Shown here in pieces: positions 32,274-40,322 of a DNA stretch of 64,000 bases. Made by a program: the position numbers and the translations under genes. Source of the stretch: JB111 sp052093225 (GTDB taxonomy: Bacteria > Actinomycetota > Actinomycetes > Actinomycetales > Actinomycetaceae); NCBI GenBank assembly GCA_052093225.1, contig JBQDDG010000014.1:4937-68936 (forward strand). Reading direction: 5' to 3'. Below the pieces are notes generated by a model. The model saw only the letters and a list, made by a program, of their open reading frames with translations. It was not told the DNA's origin and did no database searches. Position 1 is the stretch's first letter, and each line of letters begins with the position of its first letter.

Positions 32274-33464
32274 ATGGGGGTGGTGACCACCGACGCCCAC
32301 CCGCACTCCGCAGTGACCGCAGAGGACCTCGACGGCCTCCGCACCGGCCTGACGGGGCTCTGCTACCGGATGCTCGGCGACGCGCACGAGGCCGAGGACG
32401 CCGTGCAGGAGACCCTGCTCCGGCTGTGGCAGGCGGCGGACCGGTTCGACCCCGCCCGCGGCTCGCTGCGCACGTGGGCCTACGCGGCGGCGTCGCGGGT
32501 GTGTGTCGACATGGCCCGACGCGTGCAGCGCCGGGCGATGCCGATGGATCTGGTGGGACCGACGTCGCCCGGCGGCCCGATCGGTGAGCCCGAGCCCGAG
32601 CGATGGGTCACGCCGATCGCCGACGCGCGCGCTATCGACCCGGCAGAGACCGCGGTGCGCCGGGAGACGCTGCGCGTGGCGTTCGTCGTCGCGCTCCAAC
32701 GACTGTCCGCCCAGCAGCGCGCGGTGCTCATCCTCCGGGACGTCTACGCGCTCAGCGCGGTGGAGACGGGTGAGGCGCTCGGCCTGTCGACGTCCGCCAC
32801 GCACAGCACGCTGCAGCGCGCACGCCGCGCCCTCGGGCGTGACGCGGTCGGCGACTCCCCCGTCGAGGCCGACCTCCTCGACCGGTACCGGTCCGCCTTC
32901 GAGGCGCACGACGTCGACCGTATGCGCGCGGTCCTCCACGAGGACGTGACGACCTCGATGCCGCCGTACTCCTTCTGGATGGACGGTCGCGCGGACGTCC
33001 TCGACGCGTTCGTGACGCCCGGCGGCTGCCAGGGGCACCGTCTCGTACCGTTCGCCGCGAACGGCACGACGATGTTCGGCCAGTACCACCCCGACGGCGG
33101 CGCCTGGGTCCCGTTCGCGGTGCTCGGGCTCGAGACCGACTCAGGTCGCGTCCGGCGCGGGACGACCTGGCTCGACGCTGCGGGCAGGTTCGCGGAGCTC
33201 GGGCTACCCGAAGTGCTGACCGCCGAGGTGGACGACCTTGACGATCTGGTGGCGTCGTCGGTCGATCACGGCGCGCAGCTCGCGGACGAGGAGCCGTGCG
33301 CGAGATCCGCCTCGCTCAGCTCGACAGGACTCGCCGGTCGTCGTCCTCACGCGCGAGCCCGCTCGGGCAGCCATGACGAAGGTGACCGTCGCATCGACGA
33401 CGTCGACGGCCAAGGGACCGGCGGGCGACGTCCCGGTCGGCCCTGGCAACGGGCTCGACCGTGA
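32274..33464 (+). CDS. ECF sigma factor with SnoaL-like C-terminal domain (SigG/SigJ type)
   Basis: 396 residues: region 2 (LCYRMLGDAHEAEDAVQETLLR), region 4 (LSAQQRAVLILRDVYALS, LGLSTSATHSTLQRARRAL), then an NTF2/SnoaL-like domain with the usual MPPYSFWMDGRADV. The family normally ends near LGLPEVL (about 317); here about 75 residues more run into the remains of a toxin-antitoxin pair, so the normal stop seems lost. A GTG at 32280, 7 nt after TAGCGT, is a credible leaderless start. It may control the upstream isomerase-type gene. Confidence 0.85.
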   Translation: MGVVTTDAHPHSAVTAEDLDGLRTGLTGLCYRMLGDAHEAEDAVQETLLRLWQAADRFDPARGSLRTWAYAAASRVCVDMARRVQRRAMPMDLVGPTSPGGPIGEPEPERWVTPIADARAIDPAETAVRRETLRVAFVVALQRLSAQQRAVLILRDVYALSAVETGEALGLSTSATHSTLQRARRALGRDAVGDSPVEADLLDRYRSAFEAHDVDRMRAVLHEDVTTSMPPYSFWMDGRADVLDAFVTPGGCQGHRLVPFAANGTTMFGQYHPDGGAWVPFAVLGLETDSGRVRRGTTWLDAAGRFAELGLPEVLTAEVDDLDDLVASSVDHGAQLADEEPCARSASLSSTGLAGRRPHARARSGSHDEGDRRIDDVDGQGTGGRRPGRPWQRARP

Positions 33465-33534
33465 ATGTGCCTCGGCGATCGACAACGTCCTGACGATCCC
33501 CGTCGCCCTTCTCGGCAGGACGATCGGCTATCTC
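33296..33534 (+). pseudogene. Frameshifted mazF/pemK-type toxin remnant
   Basis: GTG at 33296 reads VREIRLAQLDRTR, the usual start of a MazF subclass; the continuing homology, PVVVLTREPARAAMTKVTVA and then LDRECASAIDNVLTIPVALL-GRTIGYL, is in the next frame, so one base is missing near 33333-33337. Homology stops after GRTIGYL; the usual last 25 residues are absent. The antitoxin is reduced to unrecognisable sequence fused to the sigma factor frame. Confidence 0.75.
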
Positions 33535-33647
33535 ACCGTCGTCGTGCGCGGCGACGTCCACCCGTGGCGGTGCCCGTCCGTCGTCGAGGAGTCGATCGAC
33601 GATCGGCTCCTCGACGACGGCGCGACCCCCGCCCCACCTGGGCTACA

Positions 33648-35633
33648 TCATGCTCTCGCGGGCGCTTCCGCGGAGGTCGTGACCGTCGGTGTCCGGCCGG
33701 TCCGCGTGGGGATGGTGTCTCTCGTCCTGCGTAGCAGTCGCATGGCGTTGACGATCACGACGAGGACCGAGGCCTCGTGGACGAGCATGCCGAGGGACAT
33801 GGTCACGCCGCCGGCGAAGACGCCGGCCAGCAGGACCACGACGGTGAGCAGGGCGATGGTGATGTTCTGCCGCATCACGGAGACGGTGCGCTTGGCCAGG
33901 CCGATCGCTTCGGGCAGCTTGAGCAGGTTGTCTCCCATCAGCGCGATGTCGGCGGTCTCGACCGCGACGGCCGAGCCGGCCGCGCCCATCGCGACCCCGA
34001 TGTTCGCCGTGGCCAGTGCGGGGGCGTCGTTGACGCCGTCGCCGACCATCGCGACGGTGTAGCCGTCGCGCTGGAGGGCGGCTACCGCGTCGAGCTTGTC
34101 CTCGGGGAGCAGGCCGGCGTGGATCTCGTCGACCCCGGTCTCGGCGCCGATGGCCTCGGCGACGAGCGGGGCGTCGCCGGTGAGCATGACGACCTTCCGC
34201 ACGCCTGCCCGGTGCAGGCGGTCGATCATCTCGGCGGCGTCGGTGCGGACGCGGTCGGCGACCGCGATCACGCCGAGGACGCGGGCGTCGACGGCGACGA
34301 TCATCGGCGTCCGGCCGGCCCGGGCGAGCTCCTCGGCCGCCTCGACCGCCGCGGTGTCGGTGAGGTCGAACTGGGCGAGCAGGGCGGCGTTCCCGATCAG
34401 CACGCGCTGCCCGTCGACGCGGGCGGTGATCCCCTTGCCCGGGACCGGGTCGATGCCCTCGGGCAGCGGGGCGGCGATCCCCTCGGCCTCGGCGGCGTCC
34501 AGGATCGGGCGGGCGAGCGGGTGCTCGGAGCCGGCCTCGGCACGCGCGGCCCAGGCCAGGACCTCGGTGCGGGTGGCGTCGGGGTCGGTGACGACGACGT
34601 CGGTCAGGTGCGGGCGCCCCTCGGTCAGGGTGCCGGTCTTGTCAACGGCGACGGCGTCGATCTTCGCGGAGCTCTCCAGGTACTCGCCGCCCTTGATGAG
34701 GATGCCGTCCTTGGCGGCGCGGCCGATGCCGGCGACGATCGCGACCGGGATCGAGATGACCAGCGCGCCGGGGCAGCCGATGACCAGCAGGGTCAGCGCG
34801 AGGGTGACGTTCTGGGTGACCAGTCCGGTGACGAGCGCCAGGACAATGATCGCCGGCGTGTACCAGGTGGAGAACCGGTCGATGAAGGTCTGGGTGCGGG
34901 CCTTGGCGTCCTGCGCCTCCTCGACGCGGTGGATGATGCGGGCCAGCGTGGTGTCGGCGCCGATGCCGGTGGCGAGCACCTGCAGGAACCCGCCGCGGGA
35001 GACGGTCCCGGCGAAGACCGGGTCGCCCTTCGCCTTCTCGGCGGGGATGGACTCGCCGGTGATGGAGGCCTCGTCCAGCGCGCCGTTGCCGGCGACGACC
35101 TGCCCGTCGACCGGGACCTTGGCGCCGTTCTTGACGAGCACGATCTCGCCCATCGCGACCTCGGCGGCGGGGATCTCGACCTGGGTGCCGTCCCGGGTGA
35201 CGACCGCGGTGTCCGGGGCGACCGCGACCAGCTCGGCCAGGGCGGAGCGGGTCTTGTTCATCGTCGCGGCCTCGAGGGCGTGGCCGATCGCGAACAGGAA
35301 CGTGACCGCGGCGGCCTCCCAGTAGCTGCCGATGATGATCGCGCCGATCGCCGCGATCGAGACCAGCAGGTCGATGCTGATGTCCTTGACCAGCAGGGCC
35401 CGCACCGCCTTGACCACGATGTTGTAGCCGGCCACCACCGCGGCCGCCACCATGAACGCGTCGGCCGCGATCAGCACACCGCCGGCGTCGGCGGCGTCAG
35501 CCAGACCGTGGCTGTGACCCGAGAACGGGTTCACCCCCTGCGACAGCGACAGGCCCGCAGCGACGACGATGAGCACGCCGGCGGCCACCGGGACGGTCCA
35601 CCGGTTGAACACCACCCTCTGCATCCAGTTCAT
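33648..35633 (-). CDS. Heavy-metal P1B-type ATPase (CPG variant)
   Basis: 661 residues. It lacks an N-terminal HMA domain; a His-containing N-terminus (FSGHSHGLADA) precedes the helices. GESIPAEK-type actuator motif, transmembrane metal motif GCPGALVIS with Gly in place of the second Cys of CPC, DKTGTLT (catalytic Asp), SEHPLA (HP motif) and GDGVNDAPA are all present. It exports a soft metal; the CPG variant leaves the ion uncertain. An FNR-like box and -10 precede it, and an HMA chaperone is adjacent. Confidence 0.92.
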   Translation of the reverse strand: MNWMQRVVFNRWTVPVAAGVLIVVAAGLSLSQGVNPFSGHSHGLADAADAGGVLIAADAFMVAAAVVAGYNIVVKAVRALLVKDISIDLLVSIAAIGAIIIGSYWEAAAVTFLFAIGHALEAATMNKTRSALAELVAVAPDTAVVTRDGTQVEIPAAEVAMGEIVLVKNGAKVPVDGQVVAGNGALDEASITGESIPAEKAKGDPVFAGTVSRGGFLQVLATGIGADTTLARIIHRVEEAQDAKARTQTFIDRFSTWYTPAIIVLALVTGLVTQNVTLALTLLVIGCPGALVISIPVAIVAGIGRAAKDGILIKGGEYLESSAKIDAVAVDKTGTLTEGRPHLTDVVVTDPDATRTEVLAWAARAEAGSEHPLARPILDAAEAEGIAAPLPEGIDPVPGKGITARVDGQRVLIGNAALLAQFDLTDTAAVEAAEELARAGRTPMIVAVDARVLGVIAVADRVRTDAAEMIDRLHRAGVRKVVMLTGDAPLVAEAIGAETGVDEIHAGLLPEDKLDAVAALQRDGYTVAMVGDGVNDAPALATANIGVAMGAAGSAVAVETADIALMGDNLLKLPEAIGLAKRTVSVMRQNITIALLTVVVLLAGVFAGGVTMSLGMLVHEASVLVVIVNAMRLLRRTRDTIPTRTGRTPTVTTSAEAPARA

Positions 35634-35718
35634 GGCTCTTGTCCTTTGCCTCGTTGAGTCTCTTTGCCCGGCGTTCCGAGCGATGATTCGAACCTACGAC
35701 CGTCCGGTTCGGGCCTCC

Positions 35719-35732
35719 ATGACCGGGGTCAA
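35719..35732 (-). promoter_or_regulatory. FNR-like box of the P-type ATPase promoter
   Basis: TTGACCCCGGTCAT on the minus strand, centre 29.5 bp upstream of a TAGGTT -10 box (35691-35696), i.e. at about -41.5. The inferred leader to the ATPase start is about 50 nt. Confidence 0.7.
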
Positions 35733-35863
35733 ACAGCCGCAGATCGCCTGGCGGCGGCACGAGAAAGCGCCGCCGCCGAAGTCGGGGGGACTCGGCGGCG
35801 GCGCAGTCAGGTGCCCGGCGCGAGATGTACGGACCCGCAAGGGGCGGACCCGGCGTCAGCGGG

Positions 35864-36103
35864 TCAGAATGCGGAGAGCATTGCCGTGTAGCCGGCCTTG
35901 CCGATCGCCGCAACGATCTCCTCGGTCGACGTGACCGACGGGTCGTGGTCCACCTCGACCCTGCCGGACGCGAACTTCACCGCCACGTCCGAGACGCCCG
36001 GCAGCTTGCCGACGCGCTTCTCGATCTTCCCCACGCACGACGGGCAAGAGAACCCTTCCGCACGAAAGACCGAATGAGTGATGTTCTGGGTGGCGGTAGC
36101 CAT
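35864..36103 (-). CDS. HMA-domain metal chaperone
   Basis: 79 residues, a single heavy-metal-associated domain with GFSCPSCVGKIEKRV (CxxC), GVSDVAVKFASGRVEV and AIGKAGYTAML. It probably delivers the metal to the neighbouring ATPase, which lacks its own HMA domain. GAAGGAGAA lies 7 nt before the ATG at 36103. It has its own FNR-like promoter. Confidence 0.92.
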   Translation of the reverse strand: MATATQNITHSVFRAEGFSCPSCVGKIEKRVGKLPGVSDVAVKFASGRVEVDHDPSVTSTEEIVAAIGKAGYTAMLSAF

Positions 36104-36187
36104 GCTGTCTTCTCCTTCGAGTTCTTCGTCGCCCCGGCCTCCCGGGGCTGTCGACGTCGAATCTACGAGTGACCGCACCGGCCGACC

Positions 36188-36201
36188 ATGACGCGGATCA
36201 A
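36188..36201 (-). promoter_or_regulatory. FNR-like box of the metal chaperone promoter
   Basis: TTGATCCGCGTCAT on the minus strand, centred 29.5 bp upstream of TAGATT (36160-36165), the same geometry as at 35719 and 38399. Confidence 0.7.
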
Positions 36202-36298
36202 TCAGCCGCAGGCGATCCGTATCGCCTGGTCGGAAGTCCTTTTCCATCTGTTCGCGGGCCCGCTGTCCGCGGCACGGCGCCTGATACCGGGGGCGGGC

Positions 36299-37105
36299 TC
36301 AGTCCTGTGCGGCGAGGTCGGCCAGGCGTTCGGGGTCCAGGATGGCCGTCCAGCGGCGTCCTGAGTCGATGATGCCGTCCTTGCGCAGCCGGCTCATCGC
36401 GCGGGAGGCGGACTCCGTGGTCGATCCCGCCATGCCGGCAAGATCGGCGCGGGACAGGGGGATCTGGATCAGCGTGCCCTGGGTTCCCGTTTCGCCGAAC
36501 TTCTCCGCCAGCCGCAGCAGCGTGGCCGCGACCCGCTGGGCGACGGTCGCCGTCGACTGCTGGGTCGTCGAGGATCGGGCCAGCGAGAGCTGCGCCGAGA
36601 GGCTGTCGAGAACGCGCAGGGCGACCTGCGGTTGCGCCGTCAGGATCTCGCGAAACGCCGCGGTGCCGATCCGCAGCGCGCAGACCGTCGTCAGGGCCTG
36701 CACGGTCTCGGTGTGCTGCGGCTGGCCGAGGCTCTGCAGGCCGCCGAACAGGTCGCCCGGTGCGATCAGGTCGACGACGACCTCCTGCCCGTCGGGGGTG
36801 GAGCGGAATGCCTTCGCCCGGCCCGATGCGAGCACGTACAGGTGCTCGGCGGGGTCGCCGAACTGGTACAGCGGGTCGTCCGCGGCCCAGGAGAGCGCGG
36901 TCATCCTCGCGTTCACGTCGGTCAGCCGGTCCGAGGTGAGGTCGGCGAACAGGTCGACGTGCTGCAGCACGCGCAGCCGGACGTCCGGGGAGCAGGAGTG
37001 CGGCTGAGCGCAGCTGGCGCGCAGCGGGATGCGCCGACGCTCCGCGGGAACATCCGGCGAAGTAGCTGCAGGGGGTCGAGTGGTGACGTCCGGTGCAGTG
37101 CTCAC
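36299..37105 (-). CDS. Crp/Fnr-family regulator
   Basis: 268 residues: an N-terminal extension with two Cys (RASCAQPHSCSPDVR, C-x5-C), cyclic-nucleotide-binding-type barrel (YVLASGRAKAFRSTPDGQEV, DLIAPGDLFGG) and a C-terminal HTH (RADLAGMAGSTTESASRAMSRLRKDG). With no Fnr four-Cys set, cluster binding is unproven, but the Cys pair could sense redox or metal. GTG at 37105 with GGAGG upstream. It is the natural candidate to bind the three FNR-like boxes nearby. Confidence 0.9.
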   Translation of the reverse strand: MSTAPDVTTRPPAATSPDVPAERRRIPLRASCAQPHSCSPDVRLRVLQHVDLFADLTSDRLTDVNARMTALSWAADDPLYQFGDPAEHLYVLASGRAKAFRSTPDGQEVVVDLIAPGDLFGGLQSLGQPQHTETVQALTTVCALRIGTAAFREILTAQPQVALRVLDSLSAQLSLARSSTTQQSTATVAQRVAATLLRLAEKFGETGTQGTLIQIPLSRADLAGMAGSTTESASRAMSRLRKDGIIDSGRRWTAILDPERLADLAAQD

Positions 37106-37193
37106 GATGGGCCTCCGTCTCGAACACCATCACAGATTCTCGGAAGATTCCAGGCCGAGCATCAGCGCCCTTGGTTCCGCAGATCCGTTCGGA

Positions 37194-38099
37194 TCAGATC
37201 TTGAGCACGACCTTGCCGGTCGCGTGGCCGTCCTCGACGACGGCGATCGCGTCGGCCGCCCGCTCGAGCGGGTACACGGCCGAGACGTGCGGGTCGACCA
37301 GGTTGTACTCCACCACCCCGGTGATCTTCTCCAACGCCTCCGCGGTGCGTACGAGCGCCGCACCGCCCAGCTCCTCGGCCGTCCTCCCGTCCGCGGCCGA
37401 GACGATGGCCCGCGGGTCCTTCGCCAGCGGCGCGAGCTCCCGCAGCGCGTCGCCGCCCACGAGATCCAGGATCAGGTCCACACCATCGGGGGCGACCTCG
37501 CGGACGCGGTCGGCCGCGCCCTCGCCCGAGGACACGAAGGTTGCGCCGACTTCCTCGACGACCTCGCGCTTGGCCTGCGAGGCGACGCCGATCACGGTGA
37601 ACTCGTGCACGCGACCGATCTGGGCGGCCATGAGGCCGACCCCGCCGCCGGCGCCGACGATCAGCAGCGCCTGGCCCGTCTCGAGCTCGATCTGGTGGGT
37701 CCCGTCGTAGGCGGTGGCACCGGCGACCGGCAGGGTGGCAGCGTCGGTGAAGGAGATCTCCTCTGGTTTCGCGACCGTGGAGGCGGTATCGAGGACGGTG
37801 TCCTCGGCGAAGCCGCCGTACCCGGGCGCGACCGGTCCCAGGACCTCGTCGCCAACGGCGAAGTCCGCGACGCCCTCCCCGACAGCGGTGACGATGCCGG
37901 ACACCTCGGTCCCCATCGGATGGGGCAGCGGCGATTCCTGGCCGAGGTACCCCGCGCGGATCTTCCAGTCGACGGGGTTGACGCCGGCGGCGCGGACCGC
38001 CACGGCCAGCTGCCCGGTGCCGGGCTGCGGCGCCGGAGCCGTGATCAGGTGCTGGTGCTCGGGGCCGCCGAAGGCGGTGAAGACGAACTGCTGGGACAT
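37194..38099 (-). CDS. NADP-dependent quinone/alkene oxidoreductase (zeta-crystallin-like)
   Basis: 301 residues, medium-chain dehydrogenase lacking catalytic zinc ligands: AAGVNPVDWKIRAGYLG, HPMGTEVSGIV, LLIVGAGGGVGLMAAQIG (nucleotide loop) and DLILDLVGGDA. Such enzymes reduce quinones or electrophilic alkenes. The ATG at 38099 (MSQQFVF) is preferred to one seven codons upstream because of the AGAAG site. It lies 88 bases after the cupin remnant and probably shares its FNR-like promoter. Confidence 0.88.
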   Translation of the reverse strand: MSQQFVFTAFGGPEHQHLITAPAPQPGTGQLAVAVRAAGVNPVDWKIRAGYLGQESPLPHPMGTEVSGIVTAVGEGVADFAVGDEVLGPVAPGYGGFAEDTVLDTASTVAKPEEISFTDAATLPVAGATAYDGTHQIELETGQALLIVGAGGGVGLMAAQIGRVHEFTVIGVASQAKREVVEEVGATFVSSGEGAADRVREVAPDGVDLILDLVGGDALRELAPLAKDPRAIVSAADGRTAEELGGAALVRTAEALEKITGVVEYNLVDPHVSAVYPLERAADAIAVVEDGHATGKVVLKI

Positions 38100-38186
38100 G
38101 ACTTCTGCTTCTTTCATGAGATGGGAACGGGAGATCGGATACTCGGGCGTTCAGGCCGTCGGGGGCTCGTCCTGGCCGGTGTTGCT

Positions 38187-38318
38187 CTACGGGGTCACGA
38201 CCACCGGCTGGGCGTGCTCTCCTGCCCGGAGCACCCGCCGGTAGGCGGAACTTTCCCGCGCGACCTGTTCGATCGTGAAGTGAGCGAGATCGTGGTCCGC
38301 GGTGGAGCAGGTGCTCAT
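38187..38318 (-). pseudogene. N-terminal cupin-protein remnant (43 residues)
   Basis: ATG at 38318 with AGAAGGAAC upstream reads MSTCSTADHDLAHF and then SSAYRRVLRAGEHAQPVVVT before a TAG. The segment AYRRVL-TGEH-Q-VVM is how many small actinobacterial cupins begin; the metal-binding cupin strands that should follow are missing. Well-formed start signals suggest it is still translated as a short peptide. Confidence 0.5.
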
Positions 38319-38398
38319 GGTTGTTCCTTCTTGTCGTGATGTGGAACCCGTCGATCCGGGCTCTGCCTCGAACCTATGAGCGCCGGCCGGAGGCCTCC

Positions 38399-38412
38399 AT
38401 GACCCCCATCAA
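38399..38412 (-). promoter_or_regulatory. FNR-like box upstream of cupin remnant/quinone oxidoreductase
   Basis: TTGATGGGGGTCAT on the minus strand, centre 29.5 bp upstream of TAGGTT (38371-38376). The flanking bases (TGCGG before, GGAGGCC after) are also shared with the two other copies. Confidence 0.7.
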
Positions 38413-38629
38413 TCACCCGCAGAACCGGCACCGGTCAGCGCAGAATGTGGGGCGCAGGCACACCACTTCGACAATCCGTACAGCCGACTTCGGAGGCGGA
38501 CTCGAACCTTCCGCCGCGCGGAGGATTGCCCGACGCGAAGATCAGCTGAACTCGAGGAGTAGGCGGTACCCGCGGTGAACCACCGGTAATTCGGTCGCCC
38601 TGGCGCGCCACGTCCGCTGTGATCGGCAC

Positions 38630-39493
38630 ATGTCGATCACGATGACCACCCCGGCCGCTGCCGACCTGCCCGCCGTCGTCGCCGAGCTCGCGACCTGGCA
38701 GGTGGACGCGGCACCGGTCCAGTTGCACCCGGGCGACATCGGGTGGCACTGGCGCAACGGCGCGGACGAGGTCGCCCGGGTGCTGCGCACCTGGCACGAC
38801 GGCGGGCGGCTGCTCGCCGTGGGCTTCCTCGACGGACGCCAGCTCATGCGGCTCGGGATCGCCCCTCGGGCGACCGAGGACATCCGGCTGGCACGCGCCG
38901 TCGAGCAGGACGTGGCCGACCCGGGTCGCGGACTGCTCGACGCGGGAGAGGCGTCGGTCGAGGTGCCGCTCGGGACCGCGGTGGCCGACGCGCTGCTCGT
39001 CGCCGGCTGGACGGCCGGAGTCCCGTGGGCACCCCTGCGGCGCGACCTCTCGGAGCCGGTCGAGGAGCCGGGGGTGCGCATCCGGCTGGTCGGTCCGGAG
39101 CAGGCCGGTGACTGGGTCGACGTCCAGCGGTCGGCATTCGGCAGCACGCGCCTCACCGTCGAGAAGTGGCTGGCGATGTCGGACGCCCCGAACGTGGCGG
39201 ACTCCCGGTGCCTGCTCGCCTACGACGACGCCGGCGCGCCGGTCGCCGGGGCGGCCGTCTGGTCCGCGGGCGAGGGGCGACCCGGACTCATCGAGCCGCT
39301 CGGCGCACACAGCGAGCATCGGGGGCGCGGGCATGGCCGCGCGATCACGCTCGCGTGCGCCGCCACCCTGCGGGACATGGGCGCGTCCAGCGTCCTCGTG
39401 AAGACCGAGGGCCACAACGCCGCGGGCATCGCCGCCTACCGGTCGGCCGGTCTCGTGCCCGACCCGCCGGCACCGGACCTCACCAGGGCGTAG
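38630..39493 (+). CDS. GNAT acetyltransferase (two-domain)
   Basis: 287 residues. The N-terminal half is a degenerate GNAT-like domain; the C-terminal half has LIEPLGAHSEHRGRGHGRAI (acetyl-CoA loop) and GHNAAGIAAYRSAGL. Substrate unknown. ATG at 38630; no strong ribosome site is visible. Confidence 0.8.
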   Translation: MSITMTTPAAADLPAVVAELATWQVDAAPVQLHPGDIGWHWRNGADEVARVLRTWHDGGRLLAVGFLDGRQLMRLGIAPRATEDIRLARAVEQDVADPGRGLLDAGEASVEVPLGTAVADALLVAGWTAGVPWAPLRRDLSEPVEEPGVRIRLVGPEQAGDWVDVQRSAFGSTRLTVEKWLAMSDAPNVADSRCLLAYDDAGAPVAGAAVWSAGEGRPGLIEPLGAHSEHRGRGHGRAITLACAATLRDMGASSVLVKTEGHNAAGIAAYRSAGLVPDPPAPDLTRA

Positions 39494-39604
39494 GTGGCGC
39501 AGCGCGGCGAACGGGTGGCAACTGACGCGTTTCCGGCCCGGGCAGAGTCAGTGGCCACCCGCTCGGTGCGCCCGCGGCATCGAGAACCGCCCTGGCCGCC
39601 CCCG

Positions 39605-40261
39605 TCAGGCGGCGAACATGGTCACGACGCGGCGGACCTCGTCCGTGTCGCCGTCGATCTCCATCTCCTCGAGCGGCACGCCGTCGTAGAGCACGCCCAC
39701 CCACGTGGACGAGTCCCCGACGACGAGGGCCGCGGCGGACGGTGCCGCATCGCGCGTGATCTCCAGGACGTCGTCCGACCAGCTCAGCCGGTAGTCGTAG
39801 GGGCGGTGAGGGCTGCGCCGACCGTCGTGGAGCCGGAGGGCCAGCTCGACCGGGTCGGTGGGGCCCGTCTCGGGGGCCATCGTCAGCATCGATTGGACGG
39901 CGGCGTCGGGCGTGAGCCCGCCGTCGTCGGCCCGGACCGGCGAGTCGAGCGCCCACCGGCCCAGCGCGTTGAGCATGGGGCGCAACCCCTGCCCCCACGG
40001 AGTCACCCGATAGGCGGTGGCGCGCGCGGGCGGCGGCAGGTCGACGCGCTCGACGAGGCCCGTGGCCTCCAGCTCCCGCAGCCGGGTCGTGAGGACCGCG
40101 GGAGTCACGCCGCACAACCCCTCGGCCAGCTCGGTGAACCGCTTCGGCGCGAGCATGAGCTCGCGGAGGATCGGGTACGTCCACCTGTCCCCGAGGAGCT
40201 CGACGGCATGCGCGGTCGCGCAGCCGTCCCCCAGGTCGGCGTAGGAGCGCTTGATCGGCAT
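39605..40261 (-). CDS. HxlR-family winged-helix regulator with C-terminal domain
   Basis: 218 residues. N-terminal HxlR domain (AHAVELLGDRWTYPILREL, KRFTELAEGLCGVTPAVLTT, RLRELEATGLVERVDLPPPA) and a C-terminal alpha/beta domain (about 120-218) that resembles SCP2/sterol-carrier-like sensor domains. ATG at 40261. Divergent from the DUF899 gene across a perfect palindrome, which it probably binds. Confidence 0.88.
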   Translation of the reverse strand: MPIKRSYADLGDGCATAHAVELLGDRWTYPILRELMLAPKRFTELAEGLCGVTPAVLTTRLRELEATGLVERVDLPPPARATAYRVTPWGQGLRPMLNALGRWALDSPVRADDGGLTPDAAVQSMLTMAPETGPTDPVELALRLHDGRRSPHRPYDYRLSWSDDVLEITRDAAPSAAALVVGDSSTWVGVLYDGVPLEEMEIDGDTDEVRRVVTMFAA

Positions 40262-40281
40262 ACCCACAGCGTCCCACATTT

Positions 40282-40298
40282 ACTATGGACAGCATAGT
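40282..40298. promoter_or_regulatory. HxlR operator palindrome
   Basis: ACTATG-gacag-CATAGT, perfect 6-bp arms in the 61-base space between divergent HxlR and DUF899 genes, in a locally AT-rich stretch. Confidence 0.7.
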
Positions 40299-40322
40299 GA
40301 TTGCTCTGTTAAACATATCGCC

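Noticed and set aside
36990..37200. FNR-like box in front of the Crp/Fnr gene itself
   Set aside because: No TTGAY-N4-RTCAW site is found in its upstream region; autoregulation is unsupported.
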